From assembly GCF_003390935.1 (NCBI RefSeq), contig NZ_QNQZ01000013.1, forward strand, positions 46,997 through 110,996: 64,000 nucleotides of DNA. Reading direction: 5' to 3'. This document shows, one piece after another, positions 54,501 through 63,140 of this stretch. The DNA is from Lewinella sp. IMCC34191 (GTDB taxonomy: Bacteria > Bacteroidota > Bacteroidia > Chitinophagales > Saprospiraceae). The position numbers were made by a program, and so were the translations under genes. The notes beneath the pieces were generated by a model. The model did not search any database and was not told the origin of the DNA. It saw only the letters and a program-made list of their open reading frames with translations. How positions within the stretch are numbered: position 1 is the stretch's first letter; each line of letters begins with the position of its first letter.

Positions 54501-56976
54501 TCTGATCTCCGGCAACGTGCACTATCTGCACTACCAGCGCGGGCAAGCCGACCAGTTCAGCTACTACTATACCTACGACAAGCTGAACCGCCTGAGTGAG
54601 GCCTTCAGCAGCGAAATTGAGACCAACTACACCGGAAGCAACCTGTGGAAGCGGGAGGCGGCCTATCAGTACTACGACCACGGCCCGCTGCGCAGAACCG
54701 TATTGGGACAAGACCGACTTCAGGGATTGGACTACGCCTATACGCTACAGGGTTGGATAAAGGGGTTGAACGGTTCGCTGGGTGATGACTACCAGGAAAC
54801 TAGCCGCCAGGATATGAACATGGACGGCTTCCGAAACGAACCCGGTTACGTACTGGACTGGGTAGATAATCGGGACATTTACCGCTGGGCTAACCAGTAC
54901 TTTCACGGGGACTATGAGCCGATCGGGGGAGGGCTCTACTCGCCCTTCGATGCCGATCTGCCGCCGGACCATGAGCTATTCAACGGAAATATCGTTCGTC
55001 ACTATAAATCGACGGTGGTGGATAGTTTCCGTACCGCGGCCCTCGTCGGCGAGTACGATCAGCTCAACCGTGTGCGCTACGGCAATCAGGTGTTTTACGG
55101 TCAGGAAACGCGACCGGAAGAGATTGTCTCCCCCGCCTACGCCCACCTACTAAAGGCGGTGGAGGCGCCGGCGTACGATGGGGCCGGGAACGTTCGCTAC
55201 CTGGATCGCTGGTACCGGGCCGGGGACGGCAGCGGCACCGTCAGTGGAGCGCACAATCGCTTGAACTACGGTTACCGGCCGGGTACTAACCTACTTACCT
55301 CCGTGCAGGCCAGTCGGGCCGGCAGTGCTCCAACCGAAACGTACCAGCCCTTCCCGTTCCTGGACGGGGAGTACGCTTACGCTTACGATCGTAGCGGCAA
55401 TCTGGTCCAGGAAATCAACCCCGACCAGCAGAGTCGCATCGACTGGAACGCCTACGGTAAGGTAACGGAGGTTGCCATCACGCCCGGCGAGCAGAACACT
55501 GAGGGAGCAGGTTCCCTTACCCGCTTTGCCTACGGTCCGGATCAGCAGCGGTGGGTGAAGTGGCGCTTTACCGGCCAGGACGGTGGAGTAGGGGAGCCGG
55601 AAAACGCTACGACTACCTACTACGTACGCGACGCGCAGGGGTCGGTTCTGAGCACGTACGCCCGTGAGCAAGCCTACAATACTGCAAGTGGGAATTACAC
55701 CGATGTGAACCCGTTCACGCTAGCGACGAATTACCTCTATGGCTCGTCGCGCCTGGGGGAAGTCGTGCGCAATTTACCGCTGACACAGGGCAATACGCCA
55801 GCCGATGCCTTCGGCCTGCGCCGGTACGAACTGACCAACCACCTTGGCAACGTCGTAAGCACGTTTGGCGAGGAGGTGGTTGACTATACTGACATTACGG
55901 ACCGGACGTACCGAGTACCGGCCGTGGTGAGTCACCGGGACTATTTTGCCTTTGGAATGGAGCTGAACCGACAGGGGGAAGCCAATCACGCCGGCCAGGG
56001 TAGCGCAAGGCTGCAACTGGACGACTACCGTTACGCGTTCAACGGAAAAGAAATCGATAGCGACGGGGAGTGGGGCAGCGGTACCACCGCCTACGACTAC
56101 GGGTTTAGGATCTATAATCCTCAACTAGGTCGGTTCCTGAGCGTGGACCCCTTGAGTCCGGACTATCCGGAACTGACGCCGTATCAATTTGCTAGTAATA
56201 CACCAATTGCTGCCATAGATGTAGATGGGTTGGAGATGCAATGGATCAATGACATAGTTGATTGGTTCAAGTCGGCACTTGATAACAAAAAGAAATCATG
56301 GGAAGACCGAATTGCGCATGGTACCCGCAGAGCTAAGAGTGGATATGAAGGAAGCAACCACGCTATAAATAACAGCTTGCCGCTATCGCAGGACTTTAAG
56401 GATCTTCTACATTCAGTTGAGTTTAACTCAGGAGTAGCTGAGATAATGGGAGTTCATCTTGAGCCTACACGCGAGGTAATCGGGCTAATGCATTCTTCGG
56501 CTTCAGTTATGAACAGCATGTTTGATGCAGCGATAGCCGCTGATGAAGGGGAGTATGCTTCGATGAGTGCTTCTTTGGTATTCATTCCTCTTGATGTTAT
56601 GACATTTGGAAAGGGGTCAAAGGCTTTTAGTTTTGCAGGCGATAAAATAGCAGGTCAGATCGGCCGAAATGCAGATGAAATCGCTGGAACTTTCAAAGCT
56701 GAGAGTAGTGATTATGCCGTTGAGTTTCTCGGTAACGTTGATCTAAAAGATGGCGTTATGACTGTATCAGAGTTAGCTATATATCCGGTTGGAGCAGTTG
56801 CTAATGAAGCGAAGAATGAAGTCGGGACTAGGAACGTGGTCAGCTTGCTTCGAACACTTGAAGAATATGCAAGAAAAGAGGGGGCTTCAGAGTTAAGGAT
56901 CACCGGTACGAGAGTAGCCAATAGCTCTTCAGCGAACCCTGGTCACACCGCTGACATTGTACGTAAATTGGATTAG
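48583..56976 (+). CDS. Giant RHS polymorphic toxin with variable C-terminal tip
   Basis: 2797 residues. A signal peptide (AVGQ) is followed by an N-terminal beta region, a DUF6443-like stretch (TIYDAMGRPAVSVLPAP), a PKD-like domain (about residues 545-630, KFAELDSTTEQSPVYTFPETGTYVVCLTATDSEG), then Cys-rich and RHS/YD repeats. The RHS-core closes with YDYGFRIYNPQLGRFLSVDPLSPDYPELTPYQFASNTPIAAIDVDG near 2505-2549. After it comes a 248-residue tip of clearly lower GC, the layout of polymorphic toxins whose tip is the effector. The end SELRITGTRVANSSSANPGHTADIVRKL may hold active residues, but I cannot name the toxin. An immunity-sized gene begins 10 bases after its stop. Confidence 0.85.
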   Translation: MSRLLLIIASVIFAYLPYAVGQTFVNQIEGTPLTVQEVFTVQDVLLEGPDAHQSEPPSIDNRIVFEVLRNGQDPVEVGAYTITIEVRFWKIGDAYHNSATRSKIYELTVDANSAGGKTPLLAPAFQDSRRMEIEIRNLTFNGDPTLPQPSPRMRLMGEVSIPPVPCGLDVTAIPQETFFTNSPYPDSVAMVSFIDCADEYDFEYTFYDSDSREGQLLSSPGGTTLTLDDLFRNNATRLTSTSQFFRIFGLYREGYVIGRYRGVSYENGLRIYTPWSSYGKQAWEGTTLNPAIIEVGHQSEYNWKATTNFAEDAKQLPAVSYLDGTMRGRQNLVLQYGETNGPPDPRTEFVIGQQTIYDAMGRPAVSVLPAPIYPERTADHPLKFDESVLARPLGEPEQGPYRVYGKQEVESTEECSAEPMSPYAGAGRFYSRENDRIDSTNAFVPNGEGYPFAVTRYTPDNTGRVRTQGGVGPRLQVGEHDTRYFYGKPNQWELDRLFGVNVGRASHYQKTMVIDPNGQATVSYLDAKGRTVATALAGQSPPNLIPIKQVQAGFGFTVDASDTTGRTFIFNNTSLAATSYKWKFAELDSTTEQSPVYTFPETGTYVVCLTATDSEGLVSDQTCQYVRATPQPRMVRDTIILQPGLNLVGLDVAPRDARPASVFASVIADNNLLYVQGRDTLGGLELYIPEISEEDNVLKALQVGRGYMVGVEQLDTLVVEGIAVDTTFRPTLYPGVNLLTYLPRLRTTPADFLSFLTPGTLEFARGYAGRFYTYRPNLDPAGQPFLPTNGQAYEIVVTERVPGQTWTDPYTEEYFDSIGANEGFELYDVGIDTTALNRSILSIQDENDYTLGGPSESAPPLTGNAVEVSILNNVRYGDRVESSFSLLVAANGYYDICYALEEAESYSECCSTPEDCFDCYYDITVEISASSLCSDEVSGFTSLPVVFQRNSVRSSGDYSGDCFAGSELDMSNLLLGVGEYHITKSVRLSESRIDSARQKFLADGSCVQASEEFTAAYIAQIDTSGCYECDCSLPAGMQPDSCADFCTYLSPCDVLLIQMRSDVQPTGQYARYVVQTNSLGDVLGYTADPNSPLSIFTTDPATSKPFFAGLDWDGETVLVDGDNLMVENLTVQQFVENFDTAWVGVLLEYHPERGLLDFCQERVDFTNQSSLVSSYAFDDLLRGIHTYQSASSALGFSSSASLMSSADIKSALDRLVANDAFFVPNTNSSLESEFKAALYGHTGAPQNNLDNILPRQLNALFSSDPTGQNNWVWPTTDPAQAYQRDIAWQMLRDLYLSRKSTFIEQQQYAYGQNNSTAIHGTKWQCLDQPACQGFPCSTPSGCSAADQDIYGQYTARVVFTTQTEVVQAGVPSSVDQLLNEEPYIGLQGQLRKTENERCESACADYVPIWQEQLRGCSGIDSTDIPIIIDELLAICATGCGSGTGGQPRAVSSVPEGIPSPGAYRTFVEVVTAYFNDSVCITGDCNPYLISTPAPSEYDEYAGTLTIGSAQVPMWLSLNRTFLESRWDYLLEDCACSECEAPSVSTTYLSTDQIAAMAALNRMPVSRLEQTLSVISDFIEGQTAGLFPTQDLVIPAEFNPAGRFCATRDELLQELGSSPSAVCGGDSVDVAALQAQQLNAAFGWSRTWVDYARLIDSSQTCLICADPAAEIPPLSAPVDDCRQELLTRAEEEAGFYYTQYTAALVDSFELALRRQCLEGITDKLRMRYVPYTYHYTLYYYDQAGNLALTVPPHGVAPLMDPANDSVAVSQYRAAITESLPPSGALTTILPQHQLLTHYRYNSFNEVTLSDAPDRDVAETWYDALGRPVLSRDGRQDSLERASYTLYDNLGRPVEVGELAGVTATTLSERVGSARSGGLSAFFGGAARYGVTRTYYTESPLTSLPVATQELTLRNRVAATTYAEQLSPSQGADDDYAFASHYGYDIAGNVSQLIQEFVELEDLAQRFKTLEYTYDLISGNVHYLHYQRGQADQFSYYYTYDKLNRLSEAFSSEIETNYTGSNLWKREAAYQYYDHGPLRRTVLGQDRLQGLDYAYTLQGWIKGLNGSLGDDYQETSRQDMNMDGFRNEPGYVLDWVDNRDIYRWANQYFHGDYEPIGGGLYSPFDADLPPDHELFNGNIVRHYKSTVVDSFRTAALVGEYDQLNRVRYGNQVFYGQETRPEEIVSPAYAHLLKAVEAPAYDGAGNVRYLDRWYRAGDGSGTVSGAHNRLNYGYRPGTNLLTSVQASRAGSAPTETYQPFPFLDGEYAYAYDRSGNLVQEINPDQQSRIDWNAYGKVTEVAITPGEQNTEGAGSLTRFAYGPDQQRWVKWRFTGQDGGVGEPENATTTYYVRDAQGSVLSTYAREQAYNTASGNYTDVNPFTLATNYLYGSSRLGEVVRNLPLTQGNTPADAFGLRRYELTNHLGNVVSTFGEEVVDYTDITDRTYRVPAVVSHRDYFAFGMELNRQGEANHAGQGSARLQLDDYRYAFNGKEIDSDGEWGSGTTAYDYGFRIYNPQLGRFLSVDPLSPDYPELTPYQFASNTPIAAIDVDGLEMQWINDIVDWFKSALDNKKKSWEDRIAHGTRRAKSGYEGSNHAINNSLPLSQDFKDLLHSVEFNSGVAEIMGVHLEPTREVIGLMHSSASVMNSMFDAAIAADEGEYASMSASLVFIPLDVMTFGKGSKAFSFAGDKIAGQIGRNADEIAGTFKAESSDYAVEFLGNVDLKDGVMTVSELAIYPVGAVANEAKNEVGTRNVVSLLRTLEEYARKEGASELRITGTRVANSSSANPGHTADIVRKLD

Positions 56977-56985
56977 CCAGTAGCT

Positions 56986-57237
56986 ATGTTTGATATTGGA
57001 AAATATATAGTGGTGTTTGAAAGGGCTTTTCAAGCGTCAGATGACGATATGCATTCTGCTTTGGCTGCATTGAAGGCTGAAGGTGCTACGGCAGTAACCG
57101 CAGTCCTTGTGTTAAAACGGTACCTGGATTTATCGACACAAGAGGCCGATGACGCCGTACTGCAATCCCGATTATGGGATAGCGATGGAGCACTCATTTT
57201 ACGTAAGAGTTTTAATAGCCTTCTTGAAGAAGAATAG
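56986..57237 (+). CDS. Putative immunity protein for the RHS tip
   Basis: 83 residues, acidic, soluble, no signal. It begins 10 bases after the toxin gene, the usual place of the cognate immunity gene, and shares the AT-rich composition of the tip. ALKAEGATAVTAVLVLKRYLDLSTQEADDAVL is a two-helix pattern similar to ribosomal L7/L12-like small domains seen in some immunity proteins. Assigned by position; no family proven. Confidence 0.6.
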   Translation: MFDIGKYIVVFERAFQASDDDMHSALAALKAEGATAVTAVLVLKRYLDLSTQEADDAVLQSRLWDSDGALILRKSFNSLLEEE

Positions 57238-57260
57238 AATTTATTAATTGCTATTACTAA

Positions 57261-57539
57261 GTGGATAATAACTACCAAGGCAGGGATGTTTGCTGCGACG
57301 GATTTGTTTCACTTCTTACTAATGCGGACGACCGTGGATTTTCTGTTATTATTGGAAAAAATGATGTAGATAAGAAGTATGAATTAGAATTCAAATCTTT
57401 ATTAGAAACCGATATGAATAAATTTGTCCCGCTCGTAAGAAACAGTGCTGAAGTAACAAACGCGGGCTTAACTAACGTGAGTTTATCTGGCAGAATACGA
57501 ATTAACTTTTGTCCATTTTGTGGGAATAGATTGTGCTAA
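57261..57539 (+). CDS. Second putative immunity or orphan protein with Cys pair end
   Basis: 92 residues starting at GTG (57261). Acidic with FSVIIGKNDVDKKYELEFKSLL and a C-terminal zinc-ribbon-like CPFCGNRLC. It follows the first immunity gene by 23 bases. It could protect against a displaced toxin tip, as is common in RHS loci where old immunity genes accumulate after the current one. Composition AT-rich. No family recognised. Confidence 0.5.
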   Translation: MDNNYQGRDVCCDGFVSLLTNADDRGFSVIIGKNDVDKKYELEFKSLLETDMNKFVPLVRNSAEVTNAGLTNVSLSGRIRINFCPFCGNRLC

Positions 57540-57575
57540 TTTAGTTCGCGCCCAGTGATGTGCGGTAACGAGGCT

Positions 57576-58395
57576 GCCCTACACCTACCACTATACCCTT
57601 TACTACTACGACCAGGCCAGCAACCTCGCCCTGACGGTACCTCCCCACGGAGTTGCCCCGCTAATGGATCCCGCCAATGATTCCGTAGCGGTGAGCCAGT
57701 ACCGGGCAGCGATTACCGAGAGCCTACCCCCAAGCAGGGCTTTAACTACGATACTACCGCAGCACTAACTACTGACCCATTATCAATACAACAGTTTCAA
57801 TGAGGTAACGCTTAGTGATGCTCCCGATCGCGACGTAGCGGAAACCTGGTACGATGCGCTGGGCCGGCCGGTGCTGAGCCGCGACGGCCGGCAGGATTCA
57901 CTGGAGCGGGCCAGCTATACCCTTTACGAAGATTTGGGGCGCCCAGTAGAAGTGGGTGAATTGGCTGGAGTAACTGCTAATACCTTATCCGAACGTGTGG
58001 ACTCTGTTCGTTCGGGAGGGTTGTCCTTTTTCTTTGGTGGAGCGGTGCGCTACGGGGTAATCCGAACCTACTACACCGAATGCCTCCTGACGAGTCTACC
58101 CGTAGCTATCCAGGAGCTTACGCTACGTAACCGGGTGGCGGCAAACACCTACGCAGAACAGCTTTCCCCGGGTCAGGGGGCGGATGACGACTATGCGTTT
58201 GCCAGCCACTACGGCTACGACATCGCCGGAAATGTATCCCAACTGATCCAGGAATTCGTGGAGCTGGTATACCTTGCGCAGCGCTTAAAAAGTTGGAATA
58301 AACCTACGATTTGATCTCCGGCAACGTGCACTATCTCCACTACCAGCGCGGGCAAGCCGACCAGTTCAGCTATTATTATAGCTACGATAGACTGG
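57576..58395 (+). pseudogene. Orphan RHS-core fragment duplicated from the toxin gene
   Basis: About 820 bases that repeat 53761-54580 of the RHS gene at high identity (for example both carry taccactatacccttta, and the identical block around gatgcgctgggccggcc). The fragment has a TAA at about 57768 and a frameshift near 58300, and both ends stop abruptly. An open part (57871-58314) is preserved. Such leftover core fragments mark exchange of C-terminal tips in RHS loci. Confidence 0.85.
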
Positions 58396-58514
58396 ACTAT
58401 AATAACTCGACAAAATTTTCCTGAAAAATTATTGCTTGAACAACGGGATTAACCAAAATATGTATATCTTGCAAAAAGGCTAATTGCCTAGTTCTAACAC
58501 TCACCTACACTCAT

Positions 58515-61500
58515 ATGAACCGCATTTCCTGTGTGGCTTGCCTATTTATTGCTATCCTGCTTTCTTTTAATAAGGTACAAGCGCAAATTGATCTTCCCCA
58601 GTACACCGGCATATATGTCACTTTTAAAGATTTACCGGCGGTACTACAAACGAAGCCAGCGTACTCCCAATTACTCAATCAGATTTCCAATAAATTTGAA
58701 ACTGATTCGACAGTTGTCGCCTTCCCTAGGGCAAAAGGGGGTATTCTTAGAAAAACGAATAGAATCCACCTACGCAATCCCAAGATTTATCCTCTACTCC
58801 AGTCGCTATTAGAGTCGAACCCCTTAGTTGAATCCACCGAACTAATAGGGAATAACGTGGTCGCTACTACATCCTTGATTCGGAATCCATCGGGGAAACA
58901 GGAATCAAGTGCATTGCCTCCGACTCCTGAATGCGGCAGTCCATACTCTTATAACGATCCTGGAGCTATATCAACTAACCATATTGATTATATGCAGCTC
59001 CCTTGCGCTTGGTCTCTAACTCAGGGTTCACCAGCCATATCCATAGGTGTTGTAGACAACTATTTTCATCCCACTCATCCGGACTTAAGTGGAAAGATTG
59101 ACGGCGTTTACGGAAACACATTTTTGGGTAGTGATAATCACGGAACTGCCGTAGCTGGTGGCGCGGCTGGCATCGTGAACAACAATCTGTGCGTCGCTGG
59201 AGCGGGATTCAATTCACACGTTAATCTTTATGGCTGGGCTCCAGGTATTGTAGAGCAAATGTTACAGGCACACTACGACGGTAATCCGATTATCACCGTT
59301 AGTGTATCTAATACAAGTTGGTTAAACGGCAGCAAAATAGCAAGGGAAGCGGCTCTAGAAATCACTCGGGGTGGTTCGTTAATAACTTTTGCTGTAAACG
59401 GTGCTAATGGTACACCATTCGTAGACATTCCTGGAGTTATAATGGTAGGTCAGGGATGGGAAGATGGGGCCTATAAACCCTACAACTATGGCATTGAAGA
59501 TATTGGTATGGAGATAATTGTACCAATACTCAACTCATCTAGATTACAGGACCCAAATGGACAAGTATGCGCTATCGGACCCGCAAATTCATCTATGGCG
59601 GCACCGCACGTGGCAGGAGTTGCGGCATTGATGCTAGATATAAATCCCTGTCTTACACCTATGGAAATTGAGGATCTTCTGACAGCAGAATCAAATACTA
59701 ATAGCATCAGAAACGCCAACGATCCAAACTGGGCACACCTGCTTGATGGCGTAGGATATATGAATGCCTACAAAGCGGTGATCGCAGCTCAAAATTACAC
59801 ATCGCCCCCGAAATTTACCGTTTATGGTGGCCAGTCTGTCGTTATTGACCAAAAATTACACGCAAGTTATAAAACTATTGAGATAAAAACTGGTGGCATG
59901 TTGACGATCACGAACAGCTTTCTTTCTATGCATGAAGAAGGAAGAATAGTCGTGAACAGGGGGGCAAAACTTTTGGTTCGTAATTCAACAATTACTCGAG
60001 TAAAAAATCCTTATTGCACTGCGGATCCTCGATGGAAAGGGATTTTTGTGGCCGGCAATAACAAGCGTGAGCAACCTAATATGTACTATTCAAACGGTAC
60101 GCTTAATGCAAATAAATCTTTGTCTTCGTTGGATGCAGGTGTTGCAATGCTTCTTGAAGGCACAACTATATCACACGCAACGCAAGGTCTTTCGACTGAA
60201 ATTCCAGCGATTCCTTATGCCGACCAAGTAGCAAGATGGGGGGGGTTGTATATTGCTGACCGTGCAAAGTTCATCGATAATTGGAAGGCAGTCGCGTTTA
60301 TGAAGTATCCTGATCCATCCGGAAACTATTCTTTTATAAATAAAAGTAAGTTTACTGATTGCTATTTCGTAAACACCGACATCAATGATTTGATCTTGGG
60401 AGGGGCTGGGATCACCGTCTGGGATAATGACGGAATAGAGATTTCTGGATGTGTATTTGAAAATTTACGCCTTGGAGCATATGGAGGTTTGGACGCGGGA
60501 GTATCTTTTTTAGGAGGAAACACTTTTATACTTGACCAATACAAATCGGGCCACAAACATATCGAAGCGAAAAGCACCTCCCCCTTTGCTACTTATTTAA
60601 AAATAGGAAGTTCATCAGGCGGTATGCTTCCCAACAGGTTTATATCTACGGTGTCCGGCGATAACTTCATTTACTCCGATGCGACTGATGGAGGAGAAGG
60701 AGGTATAATTATCGATAACAATGAATTTCTCACATCCAATGGAAACAGGGCGGTTGACCCTATAAAATTACTTGGTCCTTCCCGTTACACTATAGAAAAC
60801 AATTTATTCGAAACAGGTGAACCATCCATATACGTTTATAAAACCGGCCAAAATCAATATACTGGTAGAAACGTCATAAGTTGTAATACATTTTACCTTC
60901 AAAAAAGGGGCATTTACTACGCAAATGACAACAATGGGTCTATTTTCCGGAACAACGCCTTTAATACTTCTGTTTCAGCGCATTACGATGTGAGGGTTTA
61001 TGGCAAAGTGGATCAATACCAAGGTAGTTATACCAATCCTGCTAACAATTGCTTTAGCGAAAGCAACAAAGACATAGAAACATCGTATGCAACTGAACCC
61101 TTTTATTACTACTATAATAATTCCCCCATCTGCCAAGTGCCATCAACACAAACCGGATTCACAGCTATTTCCACTTCATACAATAGTGACTACTGTAATC
61201 AGCAAACATCAGAAAATATGGAAGATATAAGCATAGCGGTCGACATAGCAGAGATACATGACCAGCTTGCTTGGCTTAATAAAAGTTCGGGAAAAGAATC
61301 CGATCATAGATATCTATTATCGAAACAGATATCATATACTTTAGATTCAGCATCCCATAATATTAAGAATCCGACAGACTTAGATAAGCTTGTTAATAAA
61401 ATCATTCAAATGAATGATCCAGATATTTTGATTCGGGGATATGGCCTTTTAGTCAAATACGGGAAATACAACGAGGCTACAAAGCTTTTGCACACCTTAG

Positions 61501-62000
61501 AATCTTTCACAGAGTTCCTTCACTTCACTAAAGTGCAAAAGATAAATCTCTCCCGTTTGACAGCAGTTCAGAATACACAACTTTTCCAATTCTCATTATC
61601 AGATCGCCGCACTTTAGGTGCGGCCGTTAATGATTCCAGAGCTGCAAGTTATGCACGAGCGCTTCTATATTTGTCTGGAGATACCTCAATCTACAACGAA
61701 AAAGGCACGAATAATAGGGCGGAGCTTGAAATGCGCATGCCAACTGGAGCCAATACCTCAGATGGCTATAAATTGTATCCCAATCCCTCTTCTGAGTCTG
61801 TTTTTGTCGAATTTACCAACCCTGATTCACGCCCAGTTTCATTAAAGGTATTTGATTCTGCAGGTAAGCAGATCGGATCGTACTCCTCAGTTTATAACGG
61901 GCAGCAAATTCCGATTGATCATTTATATCCTGGGGTTTTCGTTTTTCAATTTATTAATGGCGGGACCACTGTTAATCGTCGACTAGTGGTCCAGCGATAG
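58515..62000 (+). CDS. T9SS-secreted S8 (subtilisin-like) protease
   Basis: 1161 residues. A signal peptide ends near KVQAQ. The S8 catalytic triad is visible: D181 in SIGVVDNYFHP, H209 in DNHGTAVAGGAAG, S360 in NSSMAAPHVAGVAALML; the oxyanion Asn is probably in FAVNGANG. After residue about 430 comes a long beta-helix-like part (many INNN/N-x-F turns) and then a C-terminal T9SS sorting domain (LYPNPSSESVFVEF ... VFDSAGKQIGS ... PGVFVFQFINGG ... RRLVVQR). It probably acts outside the cell. Lying 120 bases past the RHS remnant, it might process RHS toxins, though this is inference. Confidence 0.82.
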   Translation: MNRISCVACLFIAILLSFNKVQAQIDLPQYTGIYVTFKDLPAVLQTKPAYSQLLNQISNKFETDSTVVAFPRAKGGILRKTNRIHLRNPKIYPLLQSLLESNPLVESTELIGNNVVATTSLIRNPSGKQESSALPPTPECGSPYSYNDPGAISTNHIDYMQLPCAWSLTQGSPAISIGVVDNYFHPTHPDLSGKIDGVYGNTFLGSDNHGTAVAGGAAGIVNNNLCVAGAGFNSHVNLYGWAPGIVEQMLQAHYDGNPIITVSVSNTSWLNGSKIAREAALEITRGGSLITFAVNGANGTPFVDIPGVIMVGQGWEDGAYKPYNYGIEDIGMEIIVPILNSSRLQDPNGQVCAIGPANSSMAAPHVAGVAALMLDINPCLTPMEIEDLLTAESNTNSIRNANDPNWAHLLDGVGYMNAYKAVIAAQNYTSPPKFTVYGGQSVVIDQKLHASYKTIEIKTGGMLTITNSFLSMHEEGRIVVNRGAKLLVRNSTITRVKNPYCTADPRWKGIFVAGNNKREQPNMYYSNGTLNANKSLSSLDAGVAMLLEGTTISHATQGLSTEIPAIPYADQVARWGGLYIADRAKFIDNWKAVAFMKYPDPSGNYSFINKSKFTDCYFVNTDINDLILGGAGITVWDNDGIEISGCVFENLRLGAYGGLDAGVSFLGGNTFILDQYKSGHKHIEAKSTSPFATYLKIGSSSGGMLPNRFISTVSGDNFIYSDATDGGEGGIIIDNNEFLTSNGNRAVDPIKLLGPSRYTIENNLFETGEPSIYVYKTGQNQYTGRNVISCNTFYLQKRGIYYANDNNGSIFRNNAFNTSVSAHYDVRVYGKVDQYQGSYTNPANNCFSESNKDIETSYATEPFYYYYNNSPICQVPSTQTGFTAISTSYNSDYCNQQTSENMEDISIAVDIAEIHDQLAWLNKSSGKESDHRYLLSKQISYTLDSASHNIKNPTDLDKLVNKIIQMNDPDILIRGYGLLVKYGKYNEATKLLHTLESFTEFLHFTKVQKINLSRLTAVQNTQLFQFSLSDRRTLGAAVNDSRAASYARALLYLSGDTSIYNEKGTNNRAELEMRMPTGANTSDGYKLYPNPSSESVFVEFTNPDSRPVSLKVFDSAGKQIGSYSSVYNGQQIPIDHLYPGVFVFQFINGGTTVNRRLVVQR

Positions 62001-62043
62001 TTCACAGAATTGTTTTGGCAAATATCCAGCCCGTATTAAAAAG

Positions 62044-62728
62044 ATAAGCGTCTGTGCAACCGCATCTAGTTTTCTCAACTGCGTGCTGTGACCTTTGCCA
62101 CAAAAAGCAATGAAGAACAAAGACAGCCACATGTATGCTTTACTGGACCGGCAAGCCACCTCGGGAAAGAAGATCAAAGACCTCTGTGCCGACGCAGTCC
62201 TCAGCTACGCCATTTTGTACTACTCGCGGCGGCGTGCCTCTGCCACCCCATCAACCACATTGCAAGCAAGCGATGGTTTCATCACGCTCAAGTGCTCGAC
62301 GCCTCAGCTACAACCGCCGCTACGCTCACCGTTGAACTGCCCGGCGGTCTCCAGTTGGAGCTGATTGGTAATAACCTGGACCAGCTCGCCGATTTACTTG
62401 CCCGCTTGGAATGCCGCTATGCCGAGTTTTAACACCCGCTAACGTTACTTTCTCTACCGCGGCGCCACCAACATGCGTAAAGGGTTTAACGGTTTAAGCG
62501 GCTGGTCGTCGCCACATCTGGCAGAATGAGGTCCTGAGTGGCAATATCTTCCTCTTTTAGAATACGCGATGCGACCGCATCAAACTCCTGGTCTGGGCCA
62601 GTGATTTCTGGGTGATCTGGTACAAGGTGCTGGAGCGAGAAACCTTCGAGCCGCCCCAAGTCACGGGGAATAGTGCGGAGCTATCCATTACCAACCTACA
62701 GTTGCTACTGGCCGGCATTGAGATAAAA
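62044..62728 (+). mobile_element. Decayed IS66-family element (outer copy)
   Basis: It begins ataagcgtctg, a degenerate IS66 terminal sequence (GTAAGCG), then a tnpA remnant (LLDRQATSGKKIKDLCADAVLSYAILYYSRR, broken by a frameshift near 62270, ending ELPGGLQLELIGNNLDQLADLLARLECRYAEF), then a tnpB remnant (MRKGFNGLSG at 62473, with several stops, ending LLLAGIEI at 62726). Another IS66 element starts exactly after that tnpB residue, so the second element inserted here or the two recombined. Confidence 0.75.
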
Positions 62729-62794
62729 GTAAGCGTCCGAGCAAGTGCATCTTTATTGGACGAATCAGAGAATAGAGCTTTGCCAGCAAAAGTA

Positions 62795-63100
62795 ATGATG
62801 GATAAAGCCAACCGTATGATCAGCCTGGTGGATCGGCAAGCTACCTCAGGCAAGTCAATCAAGGATTTTTGCGCGGACGAAGGGATCAGCTACGCGACCT
62901 TTCACTACTGGCGCCGTAAGTCCAGGCCTCGCCCGGACTCCGCCCCGGTCGGTGAGGGCTTTGTGAGCCTACGCTGTCCGCTGTCCGCGGCCCTGGAAGT
63001 CAGCCTGCCGGGCGGCTTACGCCTGTCGTTCGCGGACACCAACCCGGAGCACCTCGTCGAGTTGTTGGAGCGCCTGGACCGTCGCTATGCTGGGTTTTAG
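62795..63100 (+). CDS. tnpA: IS66 accessory protein TnpA
   Basis: 101 residues (MMDKANRMISLVDRQATSGKSIKDFCADEGISYATFHYWRRKSR...). The N-terminal helix-turn-helix SIKDFCADEGISYATFHYWRRK and the tail LPGGLRLSFADTNPEHLVELLERL are those of IS66 TnpA. A small accessory protein needed with TnpB for transposition. An ATG at 62798 is equally possible. Confidence 0.85.
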   Translation: MMDKANRMISLVDRQATSGKSIKDFCADEGISYATFHYWRRKSRPRPDSAPVGEGFVSLRCPLSAALEVSLPGGLRLSFADTNPEHLVELLERLDRRYAGF

Positions 63101-63140
63101 CGCCCGCCAACGGTAATTCCTGTACCGGGGAGCCACCGAT

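Noticed and set aside
57005..57030. A fifth dif-like site (atagtggtgtttga) in the immunity gene
   Set aside because: The right arm carries an insertion and there is no left arm; it lies inside a coding frame.
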